Assembly: GCF_020080835.1 (NCBI RefSeq)
Contig: NC_058158.1
Coordinates: forward strand, 25,128,305 to 25,192,304
Direction of reading: 5' to 3'
DNA: 64,000 nt
From: Cotesia glomerata
Taxonomy: Eukaryota > Arthropoda > Insecta > Hymenoptera > Braconidae
Each line of letters begins with the position of its first letter. The first letter of the stretch is position 1. The position numbers were made by a program, and so were the translations under genes. This document shows positions 9,714 through 22,437 of the stretch, one piece after another. The notes beneath the pieces are model-generated. The model searched no databases, was not told the origin of the DNA, and saw nothing but the letters and a program-made list of their open reading frames with translations.

Positions 9714-10212
9714 ACTTCAATTAAATTTCAAGTCTAGATCTAAAAATGCAATTCTATAAAGTACCCAGCGAAGCAGGCGGGTAACAGCTAGTGTTATATA
9801 TAATACTAATTGTCCTGTTGGTTAATGTAACAAATTATTTGAATTCACCACGAATTGTAAATTAATGAAATAACTTATCTTAATAATTGTTATTTTTCTA
9901 TTAAATAAAAAATTTGTTATTGTTATTTACAATTTTTTCAAATGGTCTATTTTGCCCTAAATCTATAAAATTAGCTGAAAAATATGATTTTTACTTTATT
10001 AATCATGAATAGGTTATGAAATTATAAGATAACTTCTTTTTTAGAACTTTTTAGTGGCTCATTTTGCCTTTGTTTTCACGCGTAGGGCTACAAATGCATC
10101 AATAACCCGAATTTGTGGTGATTAAAAAAAAAATTAGAAAAATGAATTTTTGGTCAATTTTTGAAGTGGGCCTTCTTGCCCCAGGTAGGCCGTCTTGCTC
10201 CACCCTCCCCTA

Positions 10213-11263
10213 CTCTTGTCATAATAGAGTCATCATTTTTTTTTGTTTTTGCCTACGTGGAAAATTTTACCGCAAAACGATATCGACTATTTACATTAAA
10301 GATTAATCGCATTCATAGTGACTTATAAAATTATTGAGGATAATTATGATAAATGTAATATAGGATAAAAAAATAACTATTTTTTGTAAGTCTCAAAAGT
10401 TTCACTGGGTTGGATACGTACTTTTTTGAAATTAGCAACAATTTCTCAAATAAAAATTAACTCAGCAAACAAATTTCGCACTAAAATAATTTTTTAAAGT
10501 CAATAGTACTGAAATAACAAACCAATCGACATAATATAATTGTGTATGGTCGAACTATCAAATAATTATTTTTCAGAGTGGGGGCTTCGACTTCTAACAC
10601 CAACTGGTGCTTCGCCTCCGGACCTCCTTAATCAAATGCCTTTTTTTCAGGAAAATAATTATGGGAATTCACAAGAAGTCAAGGATAAACTTGAAATGAC
10701 CAAATTTTTTCATCGAAAGAGTGGCTTTTATTAATATACGAATAGTACAATAATCATTACAAAATTATGTATTTCAAACAAAATCAAAGAACATGAAATC
10801 AAGACTCATAAGTTATAAAATAGTTATAGAAAACCTGGTCCGGTAATAATGAAACAGTAAAAATATTGGTATTTAAGAATTTTTTTTAAACTGGTATTTT
10901 GTCGCGGGTATTATGTTGTAGGTATCTTACCTCGTAAAGTCATAGAAAAGCAAAAAAAAGGCCAACAAGAATGAAGAAGTAAAAACAGAGAATGAGTAAA
11001 ATTAGAAGATATCATCATGAAAATTTCTCAGCTGAGATAATTTAATTAAAGAAATTTGTGCACTGAAAAGTTCTGATGCAGGGGTACTATGCCTTAATCC
11101 AAGGTTTTCTATCAAGCCAAAACTCCTATCGTTACTTAGTTTCGAGAATTTCGTATATTAAAAAAAAAAAAAATTTGCAAGGAAGCTTCTCTTGAAAAGT
11201 ACAAAAAAAAATGAAAAATTTAATTCTATAACAAACAATTATTTCCAAATGCGCACGCACCCC

Positions 11264-11310
<47 letters not shown>

Positions 11311-13108
11311 GGGCGAGGCGTTTGTGTAAAATTGTTTATTGTGAACTCATGTGCTATGATCTTGTTGAACTATTTCCGTACAAACGCGAATTGTGGGATG
11401 ATTGAATTTCCCGGTTTATTCACGCAAACACAACCGCCATATACAGCAACTCAATGGGTTTCTCCAGAATTAACCGGATGTTGCCCGTGGTGACCAGCAT
11501 CATTTCCTGGTAGCACTGTGTTTAGTTTCCGCCGGCTATCTGTATCACTGCATCATCGCTTGCAAGCGCTATGTGGCGCTTGAGAATGCTAAATCAAACA
11601 AGGGTATTTCTCATGTGACTCTTTTTCTAGCCTTTATAATATCCTCTATTTTCATTTCCACACGAGATGTATTTTGTACTTATTTCATAAAATTTCATTT
11701 TATTTTATTCTAACAATTTTTGCCTCCAACCGCCTACTTCCACCTCTCATTCTGTCAAGGTATGCCGTTTTCAGAGACCGAGTTTCCATTTTATTTTAAT
11801 TTTCTTCTTTACAGGCAGTCCACTTTAGATTATTATTACAAAAACTTAATTTTAACGTCCATTCTTCCTACTGAATGTCCAATCTGTCAAGCCGTTTGAC
11901 AGTTAGGTATTTAACAATCTTTCTTTTATTTTCTATCTTCTCTTTTTTCGGAACGGTGACACCGCCGTAGACGACCGTTTCACAATCAGAATGCGAATGC
12001 GACTGGTACGAATGCAATTTAATATCGGCTTAAATTACATCTTTCACTACTGATGTTGGCAACTTTTAATCAGGTCGCAGACGATTTTCTAGCACAAGCA
12101 CAAGCACAAGGTTGAACATAAGCGCATCCACCTACATACAGAGCATATTAATGGGAGTAGGTAGAAGTAGCTAGTAGCTATATGAGAAAAAAAAATCCAA
12201 TGAAGAGAGTGATGACCATGAGTAAAGAATAAATGAGGCACAAACTCCCTCCCGTAAAAAATGTTGTTTGGTAGATATTAAATTTTTTGTTGAATTGCAG
12301 GGTAACTTTTTTTCTTGCTCTATCTCATTTAGATGGATATGGAATATAGATTCATGATTAACTCTACAAAATCGCAATGAGACTCTCATTATCTGGACCA
12401 GCTTCAATGACTGTGTCAAGCATTTACACAAGGTAATAGCGTCCAAACCACTTCGTGATAAATGTAATCGTAAGACTGTTGATATTGCTACTACCAAACT
12501 CATCTAGAGAATGATAGGGTAGAAACCCAAGTGGACTATTTGCTGGATTGGACGTTATTCGTTGAAAGTAAATCACTTTTAATGATCGTTTACTTTCATT
12601 GATAAGGCTTTTCTCCTTTTATTCTCTTCTATGCAATAAGCCTTTGTTAACTGTTAAGTAAATACAACTATACAGTAAGACAAAATGTCGGATCGTTTAA
12701 TGTAATGAGTTTTGATGCGTAATCGAATTATACTCATATATGTATATCCGCAGCTCAACCCAGTGATTAGCGACTCGGCTTATAGGACTGTAGCATTGCT
12801 AGTCATGTAATATGCAATACAGAAAAAGCGATTTTTTTGACGCAAAATTTAAAAATCTAATAAGATCACATGATATTTACAAGGTAGAGTACGAAACATA
12901 CTTACAAAAAAAAAAAGAAAACAATTGATCGGCTCGACCGATTTTTTAATTTTTTTAAGTTAAGACTACCGATTATTATCGATTGAGGTAACCGATTTTT
13001 TCCGAAAGAAAATCAGTAAACTCCACCGAAAATGTTGGTTTTGATAATTCAGAAATGTATCTTTGAAATTAATTAAAAATACGTTCGTGATACTAGAATA
13101 CGGACTTA
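10213..13108. other. nothing recognised apart from a (GT)n run
   Basis: No gene found. A (GT)n microsatellite lies at 11264-11309. 11240-11620 is somewhat richer in GC than its surroundings but shows no convincing frame. The 110-codon minus frame at 12171-12503 has no recognisable domain. Confidence 0.4.
11264..11309. repeat. (GT)n microsatellite
   Basis: About 22 GT units, not inside an R1 copy, unlike most CA/GT runs here. Confidence 0.9.
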
Positions 13109-13320
13109 CACTGAAAAAAAAAAAAGTATTTTTCCTCCCAGAATTAAAAGTATTATTCAGTGAGTATTCTTACCGTTAAAATACGTATTCTTACTGTGAG
13201 AAATCTGGTATAATCCTCTGAGAAATACCAAGTTTATTCCTGGGACTAATATTCTATGCTATTAATAGCATAGCATAAGTAATAGTGGCGCCATAATTTT
13301 CCTTATTTTTACCTTCTGTT
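13109..13320. mobile_element. MITE fragment with CACTGAAAAAAA terminus
   Basis: Begins TA-CACTGAAAAAAAAAAAAGTA. The body repeats the words AGTATTCTTACCG / AATACGTATTCTTAC. The right end runs into the next element at 13321, so only the left terminus is seen. Confidence 0.5.
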
Positions 13321-13932
13321 CACGGAAAAAAAAACGTGCGGTAAGGGCAACTATACTTGGATTCGGATTTACTACACGTTAAAATCACCCGTAAATAAAC
13401 TATAGCGTATATACAGGGTGTCCCAAAAGTAACGGACGCCACTGTAGCATCTGATGAAAAAAATAATTCTGAGACGAAAAGTCCTTAGCCATTTTTTAAT
13501 TAATCGCATAGATAATTAATTATTAATTAAAATAACGTCTCTTTATTTGTTGGAGAGAGAGCGCCAGTCTCCAGTAAAGTATGTGCCAAATAAAGACACA
13601 ACTAACTGTATGACTAACTAGCTTCTATAGCTAATGTAGTCACACACATTTACTTACACATTCATCCGTGCAAGCATCTTCGTTTGGAACGCACTTGACT
13701 GGACACTAGTGCTCTCTCTCTCTAACGCATAAAAGGACGTTATTTTTATTAATAATTAGTTATCTATGCGTCTGATTAAAAAATGGCTAAGGACTTTTCG
13801 TCTCAGAATCATTTTGTTTATCAGATGCTACAATGGCATCCGTTACTTCTGGGACACTTTGTATACTTTAAACCATCCTGTAGTAAATGCTACTCCAAAT
13901 GTAGTTGCTCTTACCGCATTTTTTTTTTCGTG
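13321..13932. mobile_element. outer MITE with CACGGAAAAAAAA termini
   Basis: Inverted ends CACGGAAAAAAAAACGTGCG-GTAAGGGCAACTA at the left and the near complement (TAGTTGCTCTTACCGCA, T-run, CGTG) at the right. Its centre is split by the element at 13413-13861. No coding. Confidence 0.75.
13413..13861. mobile_element. inner 449-bp TIR element with CAGGGTGTCCCA ends
   Basis: Inverted ends CAGGGTGTCCCAAAAGTAAC at the left and the complement of CAAAGTGTCCCAGAAGTAAC at the right. The arms continue for about 120 bp (CTAAGGACTTTTCGTCTCAG, ATTAATTAT words) around a core of roughly 180 bp. TATA flanks both ends (13409-13412 and 13862-13865), giving a TA or TATA duplication. It is nested in the outer MITE. 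Non-coding. Confidence 0.8.
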
Positions 13933-14204
13933 TTAGTAATTGTTACATAAAGAGCAGCTGTTTGTTTTAAAATTGATATACATTAAAAAATATGTCTTTA
14001 GACAATTATCAAAGTATAGATGATTATTTATCAATTTACCTGGTAGAAATAAACTTATTTTTCCATACACCTCTTAAAAAAACTAAATATCGACGGTACT
14101 TCGTATCTTCTATGTATTTTAAATGAGAGATACGAGGTTTTACCAAAGTACCGTCGATATGGTATTTGGTAAGTCTAGATTAAGATATAAATTCGCTCGA
14201 ACCT

Positions 14205-15684
14205 CCCCGATGAAAAAAGTTTTTGTCTAATCATATATAGTCATGCATAATGATCTATATATCATTGGATCCAAAAATTAGCCAGGTCTAATTATATATA
14301 ATCATATGTAACTATATATATTTATATAATTATATATAACAATATTTAATTAATTATTTGGTTACTTTTATGGATGCAGTACTTGATATGGCTGTACGCA
14401 ATTCTCTATAACCAATAAAAATATGAAAAAATAAGTACGTGCGTACTAAGTACACATGTCAGAAGTGAAACTTCTTTGGCAAACTAATTTTTAAATCTCG
14501 TTTATATTTATGTATACTAATCCAAAACTTTAAATTTCCGAGACTTAGAGGAATGGAAAAAGGAAGAAATGTTAGGAATTTAATGAATTTAATTGTAATT
14601 AAAATAATAAAAGTCTTGAAAATTAATACAAATTATAAATTAAATTTTTTAAATTTATTTCTTCGATATTTACATTATTTGATGCGATTTCTATTGGTAT
14701 TGTTGTTATATATAAGTTCGTGTTTCAACATTATCTAAATATCTTGTAAAAATAGCATCTATTGTCGTTCTTGAATTTGTAGTTGGTGTGTTTGGATTAT
14801 TATACATCAATTATCGATGTATTGCCATCTAAAGTTCTAATATTTAACTACTAAACGAATACATTAACCAATACCGTGTATTTTTTCTCGATCTCCCTTT
14901 CTCTCTCGATCTTTCTCACTGGCTTGCTTCCTACTCTCGCTCCATGGCTATGTGCTTCATGCTACGTTTGCCCTTTCTCACTTTCTCTTAATCGGTCTCA
15001 ATCGCTCTCTCCCTCTTCTTGGATAAAAACGATTCACATTTTCGTGTCACTAATATTATTATTATTACGTTTCATCCGTAAAAAATTTACCCTCATGCGC
15101 GCAAAGAAGTTTCACTTCAAAAATTTTTACATATAATTTTAGGACTATAACACCAGCGGTCATCCGTCCAACTACTAACCCTGCTCAATGCTGCTTACCT
15201 TTGGTGATATTCGTGCGCTTTGAAGTTCCCGTCTGCTATGCTGCTATCTTATGTGATGATGATTTTATGAAGCACATAACGTATCAAATCAGTTTATCAT
15301 AATTATAATATGAAAATTAATTTTATAATATATTTTGATATTCTTAATTTATTTATTTTACCGAATCTCATAATTACATCACATTTATTTAAATAATAAA
15401 GTAAATAATGATTTTACTGTTAAGCAGTTGCAGAGCAGACCAAAACATCCCATAGGAAATGTAACAAATTTTTTATTTCCTAATTACTTAAACGTAATGG
15501 TAAACATCATTTTTCACTTTTTGTGGTTACCAAAAAAAATTTTTTTTTTTTTTCAAGGAAAAAATTTTGATAACATCTTACTATGCAAGTCTGATCAGAT
15601 CTGATTATATATAGACTTATATATGATTATATATATGATCATAGATAATCATATATAATAAGATAGAAACTTTTTTCATCGGGG
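14205..15684. mobile_element. possible 1.48-kb element with CCCCGATGAAAAAAG ends
   Basis: CCCCGATGAAAAAAGTTT opens the segment and its complement closes it. Similarity continues inward for about 35 bp into arrays of ATCATATATA/TATATGATTATAT words. Whether this is one element or the ends of two is open. Nothing coding lies between; the short frames at 14553-14738 and 14876-15136 have no recognisable domain. Confidence 0.5.
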
Positions 15685-15689
15685 ATCCT

Positions 15690-17514
15690 TGATATTACAT
15701 TAAATTAAATGCCTAGTGGCTTCAAAATAGATTTTTCTTATTGTACAAACACATAAGATACAAATCTTGATAAGTTTTTATTTTTGATTATGCTTATATA
15801 TTGACTGATATCGACATAAAATATGAACACATAATATATTATACATTATACCAAATATTGAGTCATTATTATCATCGATGTCAATAACAACCATACCTTG
15901 TAAAATTTTATTACGTTGTAAAAATATTATTTATTACTATCTGTTTTTAATCTGTTTCGGCATTATGCATAAATTTTTTTAAGAAGAATGTTTTTTTGTA
16001 CACAACTATAGCTTTATCAAAATCAATAGCTCAATTTCTGCGAATCTAGGTTTTATTCATATTTTTAAGTCATATTGTTTTTAACATTCAATTTTCGATG
16101 GTCCTGGTCAAATTTTTAAAGTCAAGTTTAAGTTCATTAAAATTTTTATAAATAATTTCGACGAATTTTGGTGACTTATAAAAGTAATAATTTATTTAAA
16201 TATGTAATACTCATAAAGCAAAACTTACAAGATAAAAATTTAATAATTTATTAAAATGAATAGCTTATAAGCTAAAAATGTTGATGTATGTTCGTCTTAT
16301 TGCATTCATATGTCTTATATGCAAATATCATCTTCTAATCTACTTACGGTTGCAAACCAGTCTGTTTCAACGTACCACAGGTTTCTGGTATGCCAGATGT
16401 CGCATAATGTTGTCGTTATTTTGAAAAAATATTGCAAGCATATAGGCAAATCTAGAAGCTTTATATATTTATAAGTATACCTATGTTTATTTTATATACA
16501 AATAGGAGCTATCATATTAAATTTCCATAATATTTAATAAAATATAATTTCTTTTAATTTGATACTAAAATTCCATTTAAATGCTTTGTTTTATTTGATT
16601 GAATTTTATATGATTATTATTTTTCAATTTTTCTTTCCACTTATAAAATTGACAATTTTCAGTCACAGTAAAATTGTTTTGAAATCGATTTATAATAGAA
16701 CATTCAGAATAACTCGAAATATCATTCTGTCTACATATTATGAATAATAATAGTAAAATAAAAAAAAATGGGGAAATTGTTTTCTTTAAAATCTTTTTTT
16801 TTTTACGTTGTATACTTTCGATAAACCTTGGATTACACGATATTCCAGCCAAGAAAAGGCAATTTCTATCAAAGCATACTTGGATTTTATGGAATTTTTT
16901 GTGCACGAAGGCCCTCTGGCAATAGTACTCTGAGGACGTGTTTTCGCGGCTGAACGAATAGAATGAACACACCCCTATATACTATTGTACACCACTTGTA
17001 CACTAGCTTTTTCCAAGGATTGGACGATAACCATGAACGTGATAATAGCCGATACTACCCTGATCCCATCGTACGCTAGAAAAATGAACTATGACCTTTT
17101 AGTGAACCTCTAATTGTCATTGTCATCGATCGGCGATTGTTTTCTGCATGAGAAAATTGAAATCTCGTTCTCGATTTACTTTTTGGTTTATTTCAGCTGT
17201 TTTCAAAACATTTTCTTTCCACTCTCTTTTAAGTAAAGTTAGCAATTGCTGCTTTGTTTAAAAAATTTCTACTACTGTTGTATAATAATCATAAATGTCA
17301 ATTTTGAAAAATTACAACTTGAAGCTTTCTTTAAAAGTAAGATTGTTTTTCTGCAAATGTGATAAATAATGGAAGAGAAGTTATATATTTTAAAAATAAA
17401 ATGTAGAAAATATGAGAACTTTCTTTTTTAATAGTCAAGGTTGCAAGTTTTAAATGTAAAAATATGGCCTGCTGTCACTTGGAAATTGAAATTTTGACTT
17501 TGCCAAAAAACTGA
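15690..17514. other. nothing recognised
   Basis: Strongly AT-rich. The 131-codon minus frame at 16577-16972 is Lys/Ile/Phe-rich, has no known domain and is opposed by an overlapping plus frame; not accepted as a gene. Confidence 0.4.
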
Positions 17515-17516
17515 TA

Positions 17517-17736
17517 CACAGAAAAACAATTTACTTGAATCAAGATAAAAATTCTTGAACCAAGAAAATAATTTTGAAAAGCTTTATTGTCTTGAATCAA
17601 GACGAAAAATTCTTGAATCAAGTAAGATTTACTGAAGCCAAGAAAAATTTCTTAGCTTAAGAATTTTTCTACTCAAATCAAGAAGATAGAGTTCTTTAAA
17701 ATTATTTACTTGATTCAAGTAAATTGTTTTTCTGTG
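17517..17736. mobile_element. 220-bp foldback MITE of CTTGAATCAAG words
   Basis: Perfect-looking ends, CACAGAAAAACAATTTACTT and its complement, flanked by TA at 17515-17516 and 17737-17738. The body carries the palindrome CTTGAATCAAG and variants (CTTGAACCAAG, TTGATTCAAG) at least eight times in both orientations. No coding. Best preserved of four related copies (others at 25105, 25413 and 26049). Confidence 0.85.
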
Positions 17737-17738
17737 TA

Positions 17739-18970
17739 GCTCAAATTAATAACATATACTGAATCCGCAAAAAAAATTTTCTAACATGCTTATACGTGGT
17801 ATTATCTGGCCAGATATGAAAAATTTTTTATGGATAGTTGTTGACACTATATATTTTGAAAAAACAAGAAATTGTTTTGATTCTTTATCCATTCTTTTCG
17901 CGTAGTTGAAGCGCTAAATTGATGCGAAAATCACTATTTCCTCGTTATTGATTACCCGATTACCTTAACTTTTTCAGATTTATGTAATGATTATCTTTAT
18001 AACCAATAGCAATTTATGAAATCAATCTTACGATTTTTGTATGTAAAAAATTTGGGAGGTCTTTATATTATTTATATTGAACCTTAAAAAGTACTAAGGG
18101 TATTCGTCCTTGGCGATGGTGAAGTAGTCAAGACACGAGTTGGACTGGTCCGCGAGTCACTAGCAGTCTTCTCTTCTGGTGGACACAGCGGGTGAGCCAA
18201 ATCCCGAGGCAACTACCGCGATATATCAGGCAATGGCTACAAATCTTCTCTGGTGAATGAACAAACATCAGATTGGGTCAAGCTACCTCATGAGTGAGAA
18301 AGAGAAAGTGAAAAAAAATAAGCAGAATAAATGGAAAAATAAATAAATACAGAAAAAAAATAACGATAAAAAGAGAAAAAAAAAGATTAAGCAAGTGAAC
18401 GGGTAGATGGATGCCGAAAGGAACTGCAGGATACCACTAGAACTTTGTCTTGTCTCTTTGTCATTTTTAAAGACTCTAGAATATAAAAAAGAGTATGTCA
18501 TCCTCACGATGCGACAGGATTTAAAAGCTAATATCGATGAATCTTTGAGAACATAAACACCAGAAATCAATGCAAAACTCACTTTGTTTATCTTTACAAT
18601 GATTTATATTACTGTAAAATAATCGGACTTTTTAAATTATTACTCCATTGTATTTGTCTTAAATGTATTAAGATCGCTATCTCTAAATTCTCACTCAAGT
18701 GACTAACATACTATTTTTTATTTTTTTATGCTTCGATATGGCCTTATACCTTGTTTACTTGGATTTCATCGAATTACAAAATTTATAAGTTGCCAATTAC
18801 CAAATACTAGTATATTATATTGTACACCTTAAAGCGCAATGCCGTTGAAGTTGACATTATTCTCAAGACCGAACTATTTTCTTTATTTCGATCTGCTCTA
18901 TTACATTTATTTTGCACTTTCAAAAAAACTGAATTCAAACAAAAATTAAAAAATTTGGAAAATCCAAAAG
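17739..18970. other. no gene accepted; one GC-richer patch
   Basis: 18100-18285 is less AT-rich and contains CAGCGGGTGAGCC, which could be a splice donor after a short non-coding exon; there is no frame or partner acceptor to support that. The 99-codon minus frame at 18283-18582 is Phe/Ser-rich and unrecognised. Confidence 0.3.
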
Positions 18971-19552
18971 TGCACGCCTCATAACGCTCATTTATTTTTT
19001 AAGAAAAAAATAAATTGTGTAATTGATTAAAAAAAAAAAAAAATTATAATACAGAGTATTTTTTATTTTTTTTTCTTAAATATCAGCGCCATAGTTTTCA
19101 CGTGACAAATAAGAAAAATTCGTTTGTCTTTGTACGGTTGTATCCTAGTGAATTTTAATAAAAATTCAATTAAAAAAAAAAAAATACGTAAACTAGGCTA
19201 CTGATATGAAATACGGATTCAGTTCATCGCATTCTTAAATTAATAAAACAAGTCCGGTCTTGAAATATCAATTTGTTCGGGAGAAATCGTTGGTACATCC
19301 AAAATGGGGTGACGTCAGGACGTTCACTTAAAATTTTTTTCAAAACGTTTTTTTTAAAAAATAGCTACATGAAATGATTTTAGAAAGTAAAAGATGGTTT
19401 AATTTAAGTATTTTCTCGGTGTACATCTACTTATATTATTGTATAAGTGTAATATGGTTGTGACAGAGGCATTTAAAGATCACAAAATTGCTTGACCTTG
19501 ACGAGTCGAGTATAAAGCACAACCTCACGCGCTTCGCGCTATGAGGCGTGCA
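18971..19552. mobile_element. possible TIR element with TGCACGCCTCATA ends
   Basis: TGCACGCCTCATAACGC at the left and GCGCTATGAGGCGTGCA at the right are near-complements 580 bp apart, in otherwise AT-rich non-coding DNA. No clear target duplication was seen. Confidence 0.4.
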
Positions 19553-22130
19553 ATTAGAAGTATTGTTAAATAATCATGTGCATATATCCTATATGCAATC
19601 ACTTGAGCCGCTAAAATATTTGATGCGAAGAAAACTTCACAAAACATTTCCAACTAAAATTGAGTTTCAATTCGTTTAATTATTATTGTAGCACTTTATT
19701 TTAATTATTTTTTACAGTTGTTGATGACTATAAATTCTTTTTTTTTTTTTTTACTTGATCGAAATATCGACAATTTCTTCTTTTTTTATCAATTAAAAAT
19801 TTAATGAGCGATATGAAGTGTAAATTCTGCGATTTTTTAAACTTTATTAATGTTTAGATCTGAGAAATATTTAAAGTATAATTCATTTACTTATTCATTT
19901 AAGTAAAAGGTACATAACATTTATCATTCCAATTATAGAACCAACTGAATACTTATTTACAATCATATAATAATATAAGCTGGTTCAACAAGTATGCATT
20001 GATTTTTAAAAATTATAGAAAACTAAAGTTTGAAATTAATCTTTGATTATCACATAATATATAACAGCGTTGAGGTGATAAATTAATACCATGTATATCA
20101 TTTGTTAGATTGGGATAATATTTGGTGATACTTCTCAATGACATTATCGATAACATTATAATACTTTATCTTTAACTATCTAATAGACGGTTCCAGCAGC
20201 AATATTTTTTTAACCGTGTAATTTAAATCTAATATCTTTAGATCATTAATGAATACTTAACCACACAAATAGATGAAAAAATTAATTGAATATAAATTCA
20301 GGAACATTATCGTAATCTGCGCAATAAAATTAAATAAACATGAAGTATGTAAAGTGAATTAGCGTCATAAAGTGTCTGTAAAAGCTTTTAACTCGTCAAG
20401 AATCGAGAATAGACGCAAAGAAACACATATAAACACACATACACCTCAATTAGATTCGTTTTCCACATGATCCATCGTAATCAATAAAAAGGAACACTTG
20501 TCGCAACATGTAAATAAACCTAACTGATTTATCATGATGTATTCTTTAAGATGTAACTATAGTTATTTACCGAGACAAGAGTGAGTTGATCTCCCACAGC
20601 GTTCGGGTATATGTATGTTGTATTGTCGGGAATACAAGCAGCATCAACTACCGAGTCATCCTCATCTTCTCATCCGTTGGACACAACACAACTTACAAAC
20701 CTCGTCCAGAGACGATTGTCAAAAAAGTCACGAGCATGTCTTCCAAGATTCGACTCAATTAAGTAAGACTTGGGACTTGACAAAGTACGACATCATTGTT
20801 CTTTGATAACCGCTCTTAAATAACCAAGTACCTGTAGAATAAGGATGTACTCTTTAGTCTCCAGTCTCCAGTCTGGAAGATACAATAAAATCATAATATA
20901 ATCGGATTCGAGAAAAAGAACGAAGTCCGCGACTAAGCATGTAAGATCTTGACAGTGAATAAAAATATAAATAAAAACGACAACTGAACATCGACAATCA
21001 GATGGATAGGATTAAACTTCAATGCAAGAGGCCAATACGTATAGGAAAGAGAAATATAATAAAACAGAGACATCTTGTCAGTCACACGACTCGACATGTG
21101 ATGCTGTGCATACCAGGATGCTACTATATTATATACCAATATAACTAACCAACAAAACATGTTTATTCCCACTTTATTTGGTCTCACATATCACGATCAA
21201 ATTACAAGGCTACCATATCTAATTACATTAACTGGAAAGCATCAATCCCCTTAAACCTGATCACAATCAATACATTATTAATGCAGGATGTAATTAATGA
21301 TATCAAGTTACAAATTGTTTATTCTATGTACCGTATTGTGAGGTGATAACTATACCCTCAAAGATATCTGGCTAATGTTGATTATCACCGATTGCGGTTT
21401 ATGTAGGATACAAGTCAATGATAGCACAGTGTATAAGCAGGAACATCAGAGGACAGGATCCTTTCAGATGATCTCTCATGGGTTTGCGTTTAATAAATAC
21501 ATTAATCTACCTTTACAATCTTCATGGTCCTGAATGCCTTGCTTCTGGTGTCTACTAAAACAACAGGGACAAGAGAGCTTGTACATTTCAAAGACACCGC
21601 TCGGTATCAAATGGCAAGCGAATACACATTATGCTGATCATCAACTAAAAGGAACCCCACGAAAAAGATATTCAACGTTGATAATTCGATAAAATACCAA
21701 ATTAAGTATCTATTGTTTCTGTTTTATTTTTGTAAATTATATATAATTATTACAGCTAGTTAATATGTAGTAAGTATACGGAAACGAAAATATCGCTCTC
21801 AGAGCAATACTGTATTGATATTTTATAACCTCCAAGATTGAAATATTTATTAATTATGTTTATCATTGACTTACTATTAACTATTGTATAGAAATTCATG
21901 GATATAATTTCAATGCAAAGGAGTAAAAATGAGAGTATGAGTAATAAAAATTCTTTTGCACAATGTTTTTAGAAAGGAAAAAATGTTCGAAATCCATATT
22001 TCAATAAAATAATTGTTTAGATTTGTTTAAATGAATGATTAATTTACACAACACGTATAACTTGATTTGGTGAGAAAAAAAAATGTTTTGTCCAGTAAGA
22101 AGGTGTTGTAAGAAAACCGTTGAAAAATAT
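19553..22130. other. nothing recognised apart from one repeat word
   Basis: AT-rich DNA. At 20176-20220, TATCTAATAGACGGTTCCAGCAG plus a T-run and CCGTGTA matches a word that recurs at 22147 and 22395. No coding gene accepted. Confidence 0.35.
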
Positions 22131-22437
22131 GTTACAGCTATTTTAGTCATCTAACAGATCGCTTCAGTAGTCACACAGTATTGCTCCTATAGGAATACAT
22201 ATTACAGTCAACGCTCTCTGTATTTGACTCGCCCGTACAGGACCATTCTCTGTATTTGACTCGTCCTTGTCCATAAGAGCTGTGTAAAATCGTCAAATAC
22301 AGAGGAAGAATGTCGTCAAATACAGAGAGCGGTCAAATACAGAGAGGTCCAATACAGAGAGCGTTGACTGTACTACAGTAACAATCTACGAGGAGGTATC
22401 TAATGGATGGCTCCAGCAGTATCATTTTTTTTCAGTG
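22131..22437. mobile_element. MITE of the CACTG family hosting another MITE
   Basis: Contains CATCTAACAGATCGCTTCAG and, after the inner insertion, TATCTAATGGATGGCTCCAG. The right end is a T-run plus CAGTG, the shared terminal module inverted. The left end is not defined. Confidence 0.45.
22205..22370. mobile_element. 166-bp pogo-like MITE
   Basis: Inverted ends CAGTCAACGCTCTCTGTATT and complement, with TA on both sides (22203-22204, 22371-22372). The word CTCTGTATTTGACTCG recurs inside in both orientations. The CAGT start and TA target recall pogo/Tigger elements; that assignment is inference. No coding. Confidence 0.8.

Larger units (their letters stand above)
8889..9791 (+). mobile_element. 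Helitron-like element (3' end clear)
   Basis: The 3' end shows the expected pattern: a short hairpin (CCCAGCGAAGCAGGCGGG), then GTAACAG-CTAG at 9788-9791, followed by T. The 5' boundary is tentative (TCTCACTCCC near 8892). The body begins with three diverged tandem repeats and has no Rep/helicase coding, so it would be non-autonomous. An R1 copy is inserted at 9478-9713. Confidence 0.6.
8460..10210. mobile_element. 1.75-kb TIR element, TA-flanked, hosting other elements
   Basis: Long terminal inverted repeats: GGGGAGGGTAGGGCAAGACG-GCCCACCT at the left and its near complement at the right (ending CACCCTCCCC), with TA at 8458-8459 and 10211-10212. The word GGGCAAGAYGRCCCACCT recurs inside each end (for example 8604-8623 and around 10168). 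No transposase frame is seen, so it is non-autonomous. Much of its length is later insertion: a Helitron-like segment and an R1 copy. Confidence 0.8.

Noticed and set aside
15660..17000. Opposed frames of 60-131 codons as possible small genes
   Set aside because: Overlapping on both strands, Lys/Ile/Phe-biased, and no recognisable motif.
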